This document shows positions 43,476 through 55,700 of a DNA stretch of 64,000 bases, in pieces (within the stretch, counting starts at the first letter, position 1; every line of letters begins with the position of its first letter). The DNA is taken from assembly GCA_951799405.1 (NCBI GenBank), contig OX637339.1, positions 9,796,001 to 9,860,000 on the forward strand, read 5' to 3'. Source of the DNA: Agapetus fuscipes. Its lineage: Eukaryota; Arthropoda; Insecta; Trichoptera; Glossosomatidae. A program made the position numbers and the translations under genes. Under the pieces are notes generated by a model that made no database searches, was not told where the DNA came from, and saw nothing but the letters and a program-made list of their open reading frames with translations.

Positions 43476-44148
43476 AGCCATTTGGCAGCTGTCAAAATCA
43501 TTTCAAAACTTTTTATTTGGGGTTCTTGCGTTCCCGCCTACATATGAAATTTAAAAATTTTAATAATATGATGACTGATGATGACTCAAATATTTTGCGG
43601 ATGATTTCGAGATATTTGAATGCCTATTTTTTTAGCTACCTACTCGAAAAACTTATTAACTCATTGCATTATTGCTGAGCCACACAACACTGGCGCTTAC
43701 AAAAAAATAACATTTGAATTCATGCATAGAAGAAGAAAAAGCTGAAAGTAAATCGAGCTGAAAGTGCGGTAAAAAATATAGTCCGGTATATTTCTTAATT
43801 AAACGTATTATTGTTATTGTTTTTCAGTACATTAATCCTCGACAACAACACACAAACGTAATAGCAAAGTCTCATTTAATTTATTGTATACTTTAACAAA
43901 TTTGTCACGGTCATTTTACCGTTATTTCCAAAAGTTTTCTTCAGCCTATCATTTTTGTCATCAAAAATATTGCACATTTGTGCGCTAACGTTGAGAAATA
44001 TTATACGTCCAATTTAATAATTGGCACTAATATAAATATGTACACAATATCGATTTATTATAATATATTTTTAGGTAAAATATAACCTAACCTAACAAAA
44101 ATTAAACACCCGAATGTTTTTGTACGAAGCGAGAAGACGCTTGCGTCA
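43476..44148. other. AT-rich spacer, no gene seen
   Basis: No coding or repeat signal that I could tie to other parts of the window. Confidence 0.5.
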
Positions 44149-44150
44149 TA

Positions 44151-44590
44151 CGGGGCTATTCTTATGGGGCTTCCACACGCTTGCCAACCCATCTCAAGTC
44201 AAGCGCACAGTGTGTCGTCTAGAACATGCTAGCTGGACAAATTTTTGTCTAATGGACTCATGAGTCCATCAGACAAAATTTTGTACAGCTAGCATGTCTA
44301 GACGACACACTGTGCGCTTGACTTGAGATGGGTTGGCAAGCGTGTGGAAGCCCCATTAGACATTTTAGTCGTTGGTTGAGCCAGCGCTTTGGCAAACTAA
44401 TGGTGCCTGAGCTGGAAGTTTCATCAGCGCGGTCATTCGTACCTACCCAATTTTGTAATATTTGTATGAAAACAAATCAGCTGTTCACTTGCGGCCATCT
44501 TGGATTGACAGGTCTTCATACAATTAATGCATCATTAGTTTGTCAAAGCGTGGGCTCAACCGGCGACTAAAATGTCTAAGAATAGCCCCG
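44151..44590. mobile_element. MITE interrupted by a palindromic MITE
   Basis: After removing the inner element, the left end CGGGGCTATTCTTAGACATT continues as TTAGTCG and matches the right end inverted almost perfectly for more than 40 bases. A TA lies on each side (44149-44150, 44591-44592), so a mariner-type target is possible. Confidence 0.8.
44165..44355. mobile_element. 191-bp near-perfect palindromic Harbinger MITE
   Basis: The two halves are inverted copies over practically the full length, starting TGGGGCTTCCACACGCTTG; the first 60 bases match exactly. The 3-bp repeat TTA flanks it (44162-44164, 44356-44358), and the host element reads through cleanly when one TTA and the insert are removed, which proves the borders. 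Confidence 0.95.
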
Positions 44591-44607
44591 TAAGAATTTT
44601 AGATATA

Positions 44608-44780
44608 ATTCCCGTTTCGGAGTTTTCTATGTACCTATGTTTTAGTACCTGAAACCCTGCTTTCACAAGATATGAAATCCTCTCTCTTCCAAAACAGGGA
44701 AAACCCTCACTTTAACCTATAGGCTATAGGTTAACTTCTTCCTCACTTTAACAGGTATATACCTGTGAAAATAAACAGTT
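44608..44780 (+). repeat. Degenerate family B SINE body
   Basis: CCCGTTTCGGAGTTTTCTAT, TTTCACAAGATATGAAATC, GGGAAAACCCTCACTTTAAC and ACCTGTGAAAATAAACAG follow the family B order but are strongly diverged. The head is gone. Confidence 0.45.
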
Positions 44781-45064
44781 TCTTCATGCAAATGGTATTC
44801 GTTGAGGGGTAACACTGTAGGGAGTTGTACAGTTTGTAAAATGCTTGCTGTTGTTATCAACAACAATCAACTAAACAGGAAAGACCGCTGCGCTGCTTTG
44901 TTAATTGGCCTTGAGAATGCTTTCTGCTTGTGAAAATGAAACTTCGGCGGATAAAAAAGCTGCTAGTAGAGAAGGGTCTCACCCTAAAAAACTGAAAAAC
45001 AATTTGCCCTATAACGCCAGCCCTGAAAGTGAAAGTAAATGTTCAAAATAAAATGTTATAGCTT

Positions 45065-45275
45065 ACTTCATCCGACTCACAAGTCTTGAACGTTAAGGGC
45101 CTCACAAACCACAATCCTCCATGACTCTCTGTCTTGTGCCGCTTACCTCCATAGTATCCTTACTTCCTGTCAACCTTCACATTGACTGCCCACCTTTCCG
45201 TGGGACATCCAAATACACCGGTGAGGCACTATTGAAGACATTTCTGATCATACCGGAGTCCTGCATATCCTACAT
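45065..45275 (-). pseudogene. LINE reverse-transcriptase C-terminal relic
   Basis: The minus strand reads AAQDRESWRIVVCEALNVQD followed by a stop, and farther upstream in another frame GxPTERWAVNVKVDRK. It is the same LINE family as at 5084 and 16520. Confidence 0.65.
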
Positions 45276-45284
45276 ATGACAGTC

Positions 45285-45510
45285 TGTAATCTAGTAGTTA
45301 ACGCTACAGACTTTTAATCGGATGGTCGCAAAACGGAGCACAAAAAAATATAAAGCAGCTTTCAAAATATGCTCTTCACTTTGTTGAAAAATTCATATAC
45401 GCAAACAAAAACCAACCACCAACAGCCCATCTAGAGTGATGACCTAGCTTGCAGAGGGCTCTTGTGTGATTCACACAAAAACCTAATAAATCATCCTAAT
45501 ATTTATTATT
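45285..45510 (+). repeat. Family C SINE, diverged
   Basis: Head AGTCTGTAATCTAGTAGTTA, then GGAGCACAAAAAAATATAAA, and the full tail GCAGAGGGCTCTTGTGTGAT, ACACAAAAACC, AATAAATCATCCTAATA. Confidence 0.7.
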
Positions 45511-45651
45511 TGGCGTGCTCATACCACTGAATTATTCTTCATCTCATTACTTGATGTTTGACTGTTGAAATATGGATCTCAGCTCCGCATTGTTACGGAC
45601 GAGTCATCAAAAGACAAGCTTTAAAACTGGTTTTCATTTCTTTTAATCAGA

Positions 45652-48600
45652 ATGGCAGGTCGCTTACAATGGGAAAAGCCAAGCGGTGACACAGAGCTGG
45701 CACAGAAAGTCACAGGTCTGAACTTAGCGGCGGGAGGATCCAGGGAAGATGAGGAAGCCGACGTCTCCAACCCTGCCGACACTTCTCTGCTGCAAAAGAT
45801 CATCAGGAAGGGGCTGGTGGAGTCCAAAAAGGATATTGAAGTGCAGAGGAGGGATCCCAACTCTCCGCTTTACTCCGTCAAGTCTTTTGAAGCCCTACAT
45901 CTTCAACCTAACCTGCTCAAAGGTTTGAAATTATAAAAATACAATAAAATAATGGTAATAAAGATAATCAGCCTTATTCCTTAGATTTGATAAACCAAAA
46001 ATCAGGCTTAAACCACTTCTTTTGTAAGGAAAAACTGAGTTTAAACCTGATTAAATATTAAAACCTTTTTATGAATAAGAATGCTCCTTGACTGATAAGT
46101 TAGTATGAGGCTGACCCCCTGTGCTGTAAAAATCGGTTCACTTTTGCCAATGCCACCCCGTTTTCAGGGAAAAGCGGCAGGAGTTGCAAGGTTTATGTTT
46201 ATGTGAGGTTTTGTTTATTTGTATGCACGCATGCAGAATGTGTAGGCGCGAACCTACATGTGCCTGTCTATGGGCATGCATTTATTATGAGCCTTAAATG
46301 TTAACATATCTTTGCAGCTTAGATTATAGATAGGGGAGTAATAATGATAATAATAATAATTTTAGGATGATTTATTTGGTGAGCGCTGTTTTTGTGTATA
46401 TCACACCTCAAGAGCCCTCTGCGAGCTTGGTCGTCGCTGTAGATAGCGCCAATTCTCAAGCAAGACCCAGTTGCTGTAAGGCTGGATGGACCTTTTGATG
46501 ACCGGTCTTTGGTAAAGGTTTATGAATTTTTCAACTCAGCGAAGAGCACATTCGAAATATAAATGGTATATTTTTTGTGCTCTGCCGGGATCCGAATCCA
46601 CAACCTTCCATTTACGAGTCCAAAGTGTTACCACTGGACTACGGACCGGTCCAAGAGTAGGTTTAGTCAAAAGGATTTTTAGAAGTTGACAGGTCTTGTC
46701 GGAGAGAAGAATTTCATTTTTCCAATATGTTCTTCGCTGTGTTGAAAAATGAATCTGCCTTCACTAAAGGTTTATCCAGCCTTACAGAATCTGGGTCTTG
46801 CTTGAGCATTGACGCTTTCCATAGTGACAACCAAGCATGCAGAGGGCTATTGAGGTGCAATTCACACATCAACAGCCCTCTCTCAATAAATGATCAATGT
46901 ATTTATTTATTATTCTGCCTGGATTGTCTATGGATTACTGGACAAACTGTGTGAAAGCTTTCATACATCTCCATGCACTATTGACTTTAAACTCAATGCC
47001 GGATAGTAAAAACCATAGACAAACTGGGCAGAATGCATCTAGTGGGTAATGGCTGTTTGACTTATGCGGCTGTTGGTCGACAATGGAGAGTTTCATTCCG
47101 TGATTAGTTGCCATGGTCTATTCAACAAGATCATGTCACATCATCATCACACTGAAGAAGTCCATCGCGTACATAGATGAAATGTCTGAAAGCTTCGGCT
47201 CAAGTTCCAATAGATTTCGGAAAAAAACTCTCCTGTGTTAATATATAATCGTTTTTTGACTAATCACTGAAAGGGCACTATTGAAGAGCACCAGGTTGCT
47301 GGAGAAAATAAACTTATATTTTTTTATCGGTTGCCAACAAACCTAGTCACATAGATGTATGACGTTTGCTCGCCGAGATTTTTTTTTTTTTTTAGTTTGT
47401 ACTGTCCATTCTTCTTGTTTATTTCAAAAAACATTTTTTTAAAATAGATGTGTGAAATAGAATGCAATTCACCAATCTATTTTGCCTGGCCAGAAACAGG
47501 CATTAAAATTATCATTAATAATTCATTATTTAATATTTTAATGAATTATTAACTACTCTATGACACCTGTTGAACCAGGGTAAAAGTTATTGTCGATAAG
47601 ATACAGCGCAGGCGGGGTTTGCCTTGTCCCCTCGACCATACCAGCGATGTTATCGGTCATTCTGTTGATGTATAATTTTAAAGCACGACAGGAAAAACTT
47701 CAGGAGTCACTTTTGAATACACATATTTTACTAATTTTCAGGTGTGTATCGTATGGGCTTCAACGCCCCATCAAAAATCCAAGAAACAGCGCTACCAACA
47801 TTACTAGCTGATCCTCCTCAAAACATGATTGCGCAGTCACAATCCGGTACCGGCAAGACTGCGGCTTTTGTCCTGGCAATGCTTAGCCGAGTAAAAGCAG
47901 ACCAACCTTACCCTCAAGTCTTGTGCATGAGCCCCACATATGAGCTTGCAATACAAACTGGTGAAGTCGCAGCCAAGATGGCGCAGTTCTGCCCAGAAAT
48001 CAGAATGCAACTCGCTGTACGAGGGGAAGACTTACCCAAGAACACCAAAATCACAGACCACATCATCATAGGAACCCCAGGAAAGATCCTAGACTGGGGA
48101 ATCAAATACCAAATGTTTGACTTGTCCAAGATTAAAGTGTTTGTCCTAGACGAGGCCGATGTGATGATTGCAAGACAAGGACATCAAGATCAATGCATCC
48201 GCATCCACAAGTGTCTCCAGAAAACTTGTCAGATGATGTTCTTCTCTGCCACCTATGATGCCCCACTCATGGAGTTTGCCGAGGTGATTGTTCCAAATCC
48301 AATAGTGATACGGCTCATGAGGGAAGAGGAGTCTCTAGACAACATTAAACAGTACTACGTCAAATGTAAAGGACAAGACGAAAAGTACCGCGCCATCTGT
48401 AATATCTATGGAGTCATCACAATCGGACAAGCTATCATCTTTTGCCACACAAGGAAAACAGCCAGCTGGCTTGCTGTCAAAATGACGAAAGACGGTCATT
48501 CTGTCGCTGTTTTATCCGGAGAATTAACCGTCGAGCAGCGAATTGCTGTTCTGGATCGGTTTAGAGAAGGAAAAGAGAAAGTATTGATAACTACTAATGT

Positions 48601-48865
48601 TTTATCTAGAGGAATAGACGTGGAACAAGTTACTCTTGTTGTCAACTTTGACATGCCCATGGACAAAGACTACAAGGCTGATTGTGAAACTTACCTTCAC
48701 CGCATTGGCCGGACTGGGCGCTTTGGCAAGTCTGGTATTGCCATCAATCTCGTGGATTCCCCGCAGGCCATGGGAATCTGTCAAACTATCGAGGAACACT
48801 TCTGCAAGAAGATATCTCTCCTCGACACGGAAGACGCAGATGAAATTGAGAAGATTGGTGCATAA
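45652..48865 (+). CDS. Dbp5: DEAD-box RNA helicase DDX19/Dbp5
   Basis: Two exons, 45652-45922 and 47742-48865, join in phase (AAAG/GTTTGA ... TTTTCAG/GT) to 464 residues, close to the usual length of about 480. Motifs in order: Q motif GFNAPSKIQ (Gln about 104), Walker A AQSQSGTGKT (about 121-130), PTYELA (the family's variant of PTRELA), TPGKILDW, DEAD at about 227-230, SAT at about 259, FCHTRKTA, VLITTNVLSRGID and HRIGRTGR. Known role: ATP-dependent remodelling of mRNPs at the cytoplasmic face of the nuclear pore with Gle1 and NUP214, and termination of translation. CTTTTAATCAG lies directly before the ATG, so a 5' UTR intron probably precedes it. The intron holds family A, C, D and E repeats. 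The 3' end faces EMC10. Confidence 0.95.
46085..46335 (+). repeat. Family A repeat, full length
   Basis: Starts CTCCTTGACTGATAAGTTAG and ends TTTGCAGCTTAGATTATAGA. Same GCAGAATGTGTAGGCGCGAA subtype as the copy at 36640. Confidence 0.88.
46350..46655 (-). repeat. Family C SINE, full length with (ATA)n tail
   Basis: Reversed: head GACCGGTCCGTAGTCCAGTG at 46653 reading down, tail into (TTA)n at about 46345. A second, partial forward copy lacking its head is at 46725-46905. Confidence 0.9.
46725..46905 (+). repeat. Family C SINE, headless
   Basis: TTCGCTGTGTTGAAAAATGA, CCAGCCTTACAGAATCTGGG and CAGAGGGCTATTGAGGTG follow the family C body and tail. Confidence 0.75.
46905..47042. mobile_element. 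Small MITE (family G), second copy
   Basis: TTCTGCCTGGATTGTCTATG and CATAGACAAACTGGGCAGAA are inverted matches of 18 of 20 bases. Compare 35182-35288. Confidence 0.65.
47275..47382 (+). repeat. Family E repeat
   Basis: CACCAGGTTGCTGGAGAAAA, TCGGTTGCCAACAAACC and GATGTATGACGTTTGCTCGC follow the family order. Confidence 0.6.
47403..47655 (-). repeat. Family D repeat
   Basis: Reversed D blocks: GGAATTGCATTCT-like start, GCCTGTTTCTGGCCAGGC at 47484-47504, CCTGGTTCAACAGGTGTCAT at 47580, then a tRNA-like stretch with a weak B box near 47620. Confidence 0.6.
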
Positions 48866-49753
48866 TACTTGCTGTATTTAATTTATAACTTAACGCTAAG
48901 TGTTTACTCTTTTATAATTCATTGATTTTCCTTTTTGTATTCTGTTATTTTTTCATTTATCCCAAAGGTTGTTTATTTTCCAACCCAGAAAGCTATGTAA
49001 TAATGCAAATTCAATATGAATCATTGTTGCATTTTTTTCTCTCAATGTTCATAATCTCGAAAGCAGTTAAATATTTCATTGGTTGTAGAGGCATTCACTT
49101 TGTAATCCTTCATCTTAATGGATAAAAAATAAAATTAACTTTATTGATTGAGGTGAGTACAATATTTGATCCATGACCGGCTTCGCAAACATAACATTTG
49201 GATCTAGAGGTGGTCTCTAATATTAAATGGTCCAGATACAGAAATAGTCCTGGAGAGTGGCAGTGTAAGTAAAATATCTTTAAGAATTAAGGTATAATTT
49301 ACAAAAAAAACTTTATTTTTGATAACAAATTGCACAATTATACAGACGTTGCATAAAAATTGTGAATACAAAACAAAAGAAAAAATCCAATGTAACACTA
49401 ATTTTACCTTCTTTGTTTGAACAAAAACAATAAAAACAACTATCCCAAAGCTTATTTTAAGTTTCTTAATCACAATAACCCGAAGTATAAATATTACAAT
49501 AATAGAAAATTACATACATAAACAGAACAAACGATTGAAATCTAAATCATTTGCTAGGCGTGCTGCTGTGCTGCCCATACATTTTGAGGAGAGTTTATGA
49601 AATGTTTTGTACTCGGGGTTAATACCCTCAAGTAAGTAGCTATTTCACAAGTCTAACAGCTATCAAACCTAGAAACAGATCCTAGAGTAAACTTTTTATT
49701 ATTTGACATGTGTAATATTTTTTTAAAAACGCCTACTGTTATTGTTTTCGGTT
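48866..49753. other. 3' regions of Dbp5 and EMC10
   Basis: Convergent 3' UTR space. AATAAA on plus at 49128-49133 lies 260 bases after the Dbp5 stop; AATAAA on minus at 49695-49700 lies 54 bases after the EMC10 stop. No further gene seen. Confidence 0.65.
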
Positions 49754-52700
49754 TCAACGGGCCGCAGCTGCTTGTTCCGGGTTGGCAGCCCCGGACAGCA
49801 GCACAAATATCACAACAGGAACAATGTACATCCACTGAAACAAAAACATTTATTATAAATGATTACTACTGAAGATGCCTTTTTAGGTGAAAGCATTTGA
49901 GTTATTATTGAATAAAATAAATATTTTCATTGAATTTGGAGCTTTCTTCTCGGTGAGCAAACGTCAGTCTTGTATGGGACTGCCGTCCTTAGCAACCAAT
50001 AACAAAATATTTTTATTTAGTTATTTATTATTTATACACTAGCAGCTAAGGCTGATGCGTGTATATCACAGCACTCGAATGTTTTTTTTTTTTTTTTCTT
50101 TTAAGAACAAATCTTGAACATTAAAAAAAAACATTATTTTTGATGTGTTTGTCCAATCTGTTTTTGAATAGATTCACTGAAGGTGCACTAACTATATCTT
50201 CAGGAAGTTTGTTCCAAGATGTGACCACACGATTTGGGAGGAAGTGATGTTTAGGGTTGCTTGTACTAGGTTTTTTTGCGATCCTGAGCGAATTCCCTCT
50301 CATACGTCCAGGCGGGTTCATGGAGTAGATGTTTCTTAGTCCTGGTGCATTGTAATGCCCACTTAATATTTTGAATGTTTCAATCAGGTCTCCGCGTTGT
50401 CTGCGCTGTTCCAGTGTAGTCAAACCGAGTTCTTTCAGTCGCTGTTCGTATGTCATGTCTCTGAAGTTCCACACCATTTTTGTTGCTCTTCTTTGTACTC
50501 TTTCCAAGAGTTCAATGTCTTTTTTAAAATATGGACTCCATATCTGGAATGCATATTCAAGCATAGGTCGTACATATGACTTGTATATTCTTAAGAAAAG
50601 ATCTTTATCAATGTGAAAAAAAGCTTGCCGTATTGTGTACAACATTGAATTAGCTTTTTTTGTAATTATGAAAACTTGTTCATCCCACTTCAGGTTTTCT
50701 GTTACAGTTACTCCTAGGTCTTTCTGCGATTTCACGCTTTGCAATATTCTATTTGTTTAATTTTTCGCTAGCAACCTGGTCGGGTGACGTCAGAATATTA
50801 TCTATGTCAATTCACGTGCAGAACTCATTGGAACTTTGTTGAAATAAACTATACCCGATTAACACAGAGGTCCGCACATGTATTTACATACACAAAATGT
50901 GATGTCCCACAGCCGGGTCGCTAAGGAAAAGGCAAACAAATATTTTGTTATTGGTTGCTAAGGTCTGTAATCCCATAAAAATGTACCGTTTGCCCGTCCA
51001 TTGTACTCTCTGATGACGATTTCTTTATAGCGCCTTGTGGTGATGTAGTCACTCCAAGGGCGCTTGTGTAAATGATGTATTTTTAATCTCTCATTAACCC
51101 TTCGGGAATAAAGCGCCAAAAAGTTACACTATATGTGTAGCTTAGTTGCGTTTGCGAGTTGCGTCATAATGGAGTGTGCACATGTGACAAGAAAGTTACG
51201 ATGTCACACATATATAATTTTGTAATTGGTTACATAGAGCCGTGCTGTTTACTCGCTGAGAAAAATTCAAACTTTGAATGTTCAGGATGAATGAGTTTTT
51301 GAGTTTATTGTGTCTTAATTAAAGACATTATTTTATTGAACAAATTGTCCGGTCGATAGCTCAGTTGGTAGAATGCTTATTTCATGCCGAAAGCAAAGGT
51401 TCGATTCCCACCGAGGGTGTCGGAATGATTTCCCGTTTCGGTATCTATTTCAAACCCAAAATAACTACCGGCAAGGTGTACTCAGCCCTCAGAAGAAATG
51501 AGAAACAGCCAGCCGGCAGCTGGGAAACCCCCAATTCAACTGAAAGTGGTTGGTGTGAGGCCGGCCCCCTTACCCGTAAAAATAAATTGGTACCGAATTG
51601 CCACATGCGACCCCTTCTGGGATAACGCAGGCAAGAAGTTAAACTATATGTGTAGCTTAGTTGTTTTGTGTCCAATGTAGTTACAACAAAGTGTGTATGA
51701 AGCTTTGTAGCACGTAATGAAGGCTACCGCTACTTTTATACTCACATATTTAGCAAAGAAGGATCTGTTGTCCTTGAACTCTCCCTTGTCTCTAGCTTCT
51801 CGTTCTCTCTCCAGCTTTTGTATGTAACTCGCTGTGTCTGGGCTGCAAATTAACAAATAAATAAGTATCACCTGTAGGCTGTAACACATTTCATTATTCT
51901 GAATTTCTTCAATTTGTCTTAAAAAAAAAACTTTTTGCATATGTTCCTTGACTTATAATAATAATAATAATATTAGGATGATTTATTTGGTGAGCGCTGT
52001 TTTTGTGTGTATCACACCTCAAGAGCCCTCTGCGAGCTTGGTCGTCACTGTAGAAAGCGCCAATTCTCAAGCAAGACCCAGTTGTTGTAAGGTTGGATGG
52101 ACCTTTCAGTGACCGGTCTTTGGTAAAGGTTTATGAATTTTTCAACTCAGCGAAGAGCACATTCGAAATATGAATGGTATATTTTTGTGCTCCGCCGGGA
52201 TCCGAATCCACAACCTTCCATTTACGAGTCCGAAGTGTTACCACTGGACTACGGACCGGTCCAAGATGCCAACGACACCCAGTGTACCTGAGCAGTAACC
52301 CATCCAAGTACTATCCGCGCCCAATGTTGCTTAACTTCGGTGATCTATGGGAACCGGTGCTTTCAACATGGTAACGTCGTAGGTTGGTATGTGGCTGACC
52401 ACCCATGCTGTAGAAAATGGTTCACTTTGCCAATGTCCCCCTGTTTCAGGGAAGGTCAGCAAGAGTTGCAGGGTGTATGTTCATTTGAGCCAACACCAAA
52501 ACAAATACAAAATCCTAATTTAAAAATCCTGGTGGATCTATGATCTATAATCTAAAGGGGCCGTCCATATATTACGTCATTCGAATTTAGGGGGGGGGAG
52601 TCTGGTCTGCGGATGATGGCAAATGACGTACGAGTACCAAAAGTGACGTCGTTCTTGTAAATACCTATTTCTACAAAATATACAAAATATTATGTAAGAT

Positions 52701-55700
52701 ATATAACATTATTAATTATTAAGCTCATCCATTATTACAGCAAGAGGGGGGGGGGGTCATTAGATAATGACTACAGGATGATTGTAAGGGGGGGGGGGGT
52801 CGAAAATCAGCAAAAATCGATGACGTAATTTATGGACGGCCCCTAAGTTGCTTGGTGGATATCAAGTTTCCCAGACTTACACTGGCGCCTGCTCCATATG
52901 CTTCACATACACCTCAGTAGTAAACTTGGAGTGGGCAGCGGCATTGAAAGGCTCCTCCCCCGGAATGAGATTAGTCGGCGAGATGCCCACAGAGGCCACG
53001 CCCCCGCTGGGCAGCAGCCACACTGTAATGCAGTCGTGCAGGTCAGTTTCCAGCAGGGTGTCCGCCTTGATGGATGACAGGAAGATGCTCTCTGAGCCAT
53101 CTGACAGGGTGGCAATCGAGCGCAGCTGATAGAAGTCGTCTGATTTGGAAAGCGTCTGCGAAATTTAAATGTATATTAAAAACACTTTTTTCAATTTACG
53201 AGGCGTTGTCTTTGGAACCTTTCAGTCTTAAAAATTTAAAAAAAAATTACCCAAGCTTACAAGAATAAGTAAAAAAAATGTATGACTGGTTTTTCAAAAA
53301 AATACTAGAATGAAGAACTGCCAAGTCTGTTGGTGCATTTCGGAAAGCATTTAAGACACACCTTTTAAAAAGTCTTATCTGTGATTGGGGAGGATCCTTG
53401 AGGTGATACAAACACAAAAACGCGCTCACTTATCATGTTTAATTTAAAATTAAATACGCCTAATAAATGTATATGTACAACTTCACATCATCAGGTAATA
53501 ATAATTATTATTGCAGAAAGGAAGTATAAAAAATAGTTATGAGAAAAGTTTACACAACCTTTACGAGAAATGATAATGTGTGATGTCACATAGTTGAGGG
53601 ATAGTTTAAATTTCCAAGTTCATTGTATTCCAGCATCTGTGTTCCCCCCCAATTTAACCTAGTTCTGTTCAAAACAAACATCAATCACCACTTTTCAGTG
53701 CCTCAAAACAAAGGTGATGCAACACACAACACTACCCAGCTAACACCCCTGCTGCAAAGGATCAGGACATCAACCGCCAGCTCACCAATGCACACGCCTC
53801 TGCAGCACTCCAGCAAGTGTCATAGACCTCTAGATTTCCTAAAACCTGGGGAGTCTCCCGCATAGGCTTCATTATGATTTTTTTTTAAACAGATTATTTG
53901 TTGACATGTTTCATTTACCTCCAATAGTTTAATATGTGTGGGAGCTAGTGGCGCCTGGTTTAAGATGGCGCCTCCTGAACGCAGACTCTGAATGCTAATG
54001 TTGCCGCGGTCTGAGAAATCCCCATTTGTGCCAAAGGAATGCTGCAGCCTTATATTTAACCAACCGTCGTACTCTATGTTACTCTGAAACATTCAAACAA
54101 CAAATATTTATTTCAAAGTATATTTCTATGATCCATAATTTAAAATCTAAGTTGCAAGAAAATATTCATCATCATCATCAGGGTTTATGCACATTTGAGA
54201 TTGTTTTTTTTATTTTGTAAATAGAAGGCCGCCTGTATAAATGAGAACTTACACCATATTATGTCTGTTTGTGAGCTTTTCAAATGATTACAAATTGCAT
54301 TCATTTATTAAAATTTGAAATTCACACTTAACGGCGAATCAGAAAGTCAAACACTTGCAAAAAAAACTCTTAACCTTAAATGAACACAAACAATGCAACT
54401 CTAGTCTAAAACAAGCCACCTTTCCCTTAAACAGGAGTAAAATTGTCAAAAGTGAACCAATTTTACAGTATAGGTGGTAAGCCTCATACCCCTCTATACT
54501 TAATACAAGAACATTCCGATGGTGAAACTACATATTTTCCATTTTACTCAATGGCATAGAAGCGGGAACACAACTAGTGCCTCGAGAATAAAAATCACTG
54601 CCTTGGATATGAGGGCTTACCGGCGGATACTAAAAATCTCATGGACGGATGGAGTCACAAATGCAAAGGTTCTTTCCCGTAATGTGTAAGTACCAGAGCC
54701 AAATTCTTGATGTCCGTCTAATAGCAATAATTGGTTTATTTCATGCACTATGAGAAGTACTGGATCCTGAATCTCATGATACAGAAAACAACAAAGGGAT
54801 ACAGGGCTCCAGGCTAAGTAATATCCTGGTTAAAGACCCTGTGGCTTTTGGCAGAAGGACACGATCCTTCTTTCATGCAGCAGTATCGAAAGTGCAAATT
54901 GCCAGTCTTCACATGAGAGGCACAATAAGAAGAAAGAGAATAGAAAATTTTGTAAGTATATTTCAAAACATAATTTGTTAATTGAGTAGTCCAATTGCAA
55001 ACAGCGCTATGTTAAAAAAAAAAAAATTTTGTTTTTGATGTCATTATTTTGGATTTAAAAAAATGCTATTGTGTATTTTATTACACTATTCAAAAACTCA
55101 CTACGTTACGTATAATTTGAGGCTTAATACTCTTGCAAAAGTCGCTATGATATTTGACAATCCACTTTCAAAACTGTCTATGTTACTGTTCACTTGCAAA
55201 TGGCGCTAAGACGCCAACATCCTCGTGCAAATCCCGCTATTTTGCCTGTAAAACAAAAGCTCCAAATCAAATTAAAAAAATAATAATTATATTTCCGGTA
55301 GTTGGGCATTCTTTCTTGCCCCCTGACCGTATATTTGGCAATATTGAAAGAGAGATTAAGACTAAGAGAGGCTTAGTTTTAAGACTTACTGATTCAAAAC
55401 TGTCTATGTTAATTCCATACAACTGCAAAGATGTCTATGTTACAAATACTTTTGCAGAACTTGCTATGTTCAATTTTAATATTCAAATTACAAGAGTTAA
55501 GTATATAATACGGAGATTTCATTTTTTATAATAAAATAATTTCTAAATAATACCACTGTAGAATTATTATAATGTAACAACATTTTCTTCAATAACTTAA
55601 CTAGTAGATGTTTTTATTGAATTTCGTAAAAAAAACTTTTTTTAACATAGCGCTGTTTGCAATTGGACTACTCAATTAACAGGAGGAACATTATTGATTG

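Noticed and set aside
50371..50616. Plus-strand ORFs at 50.4-50.6 kb
   Set aside because: Antisense shadows of the LINE ORF2 fragment.
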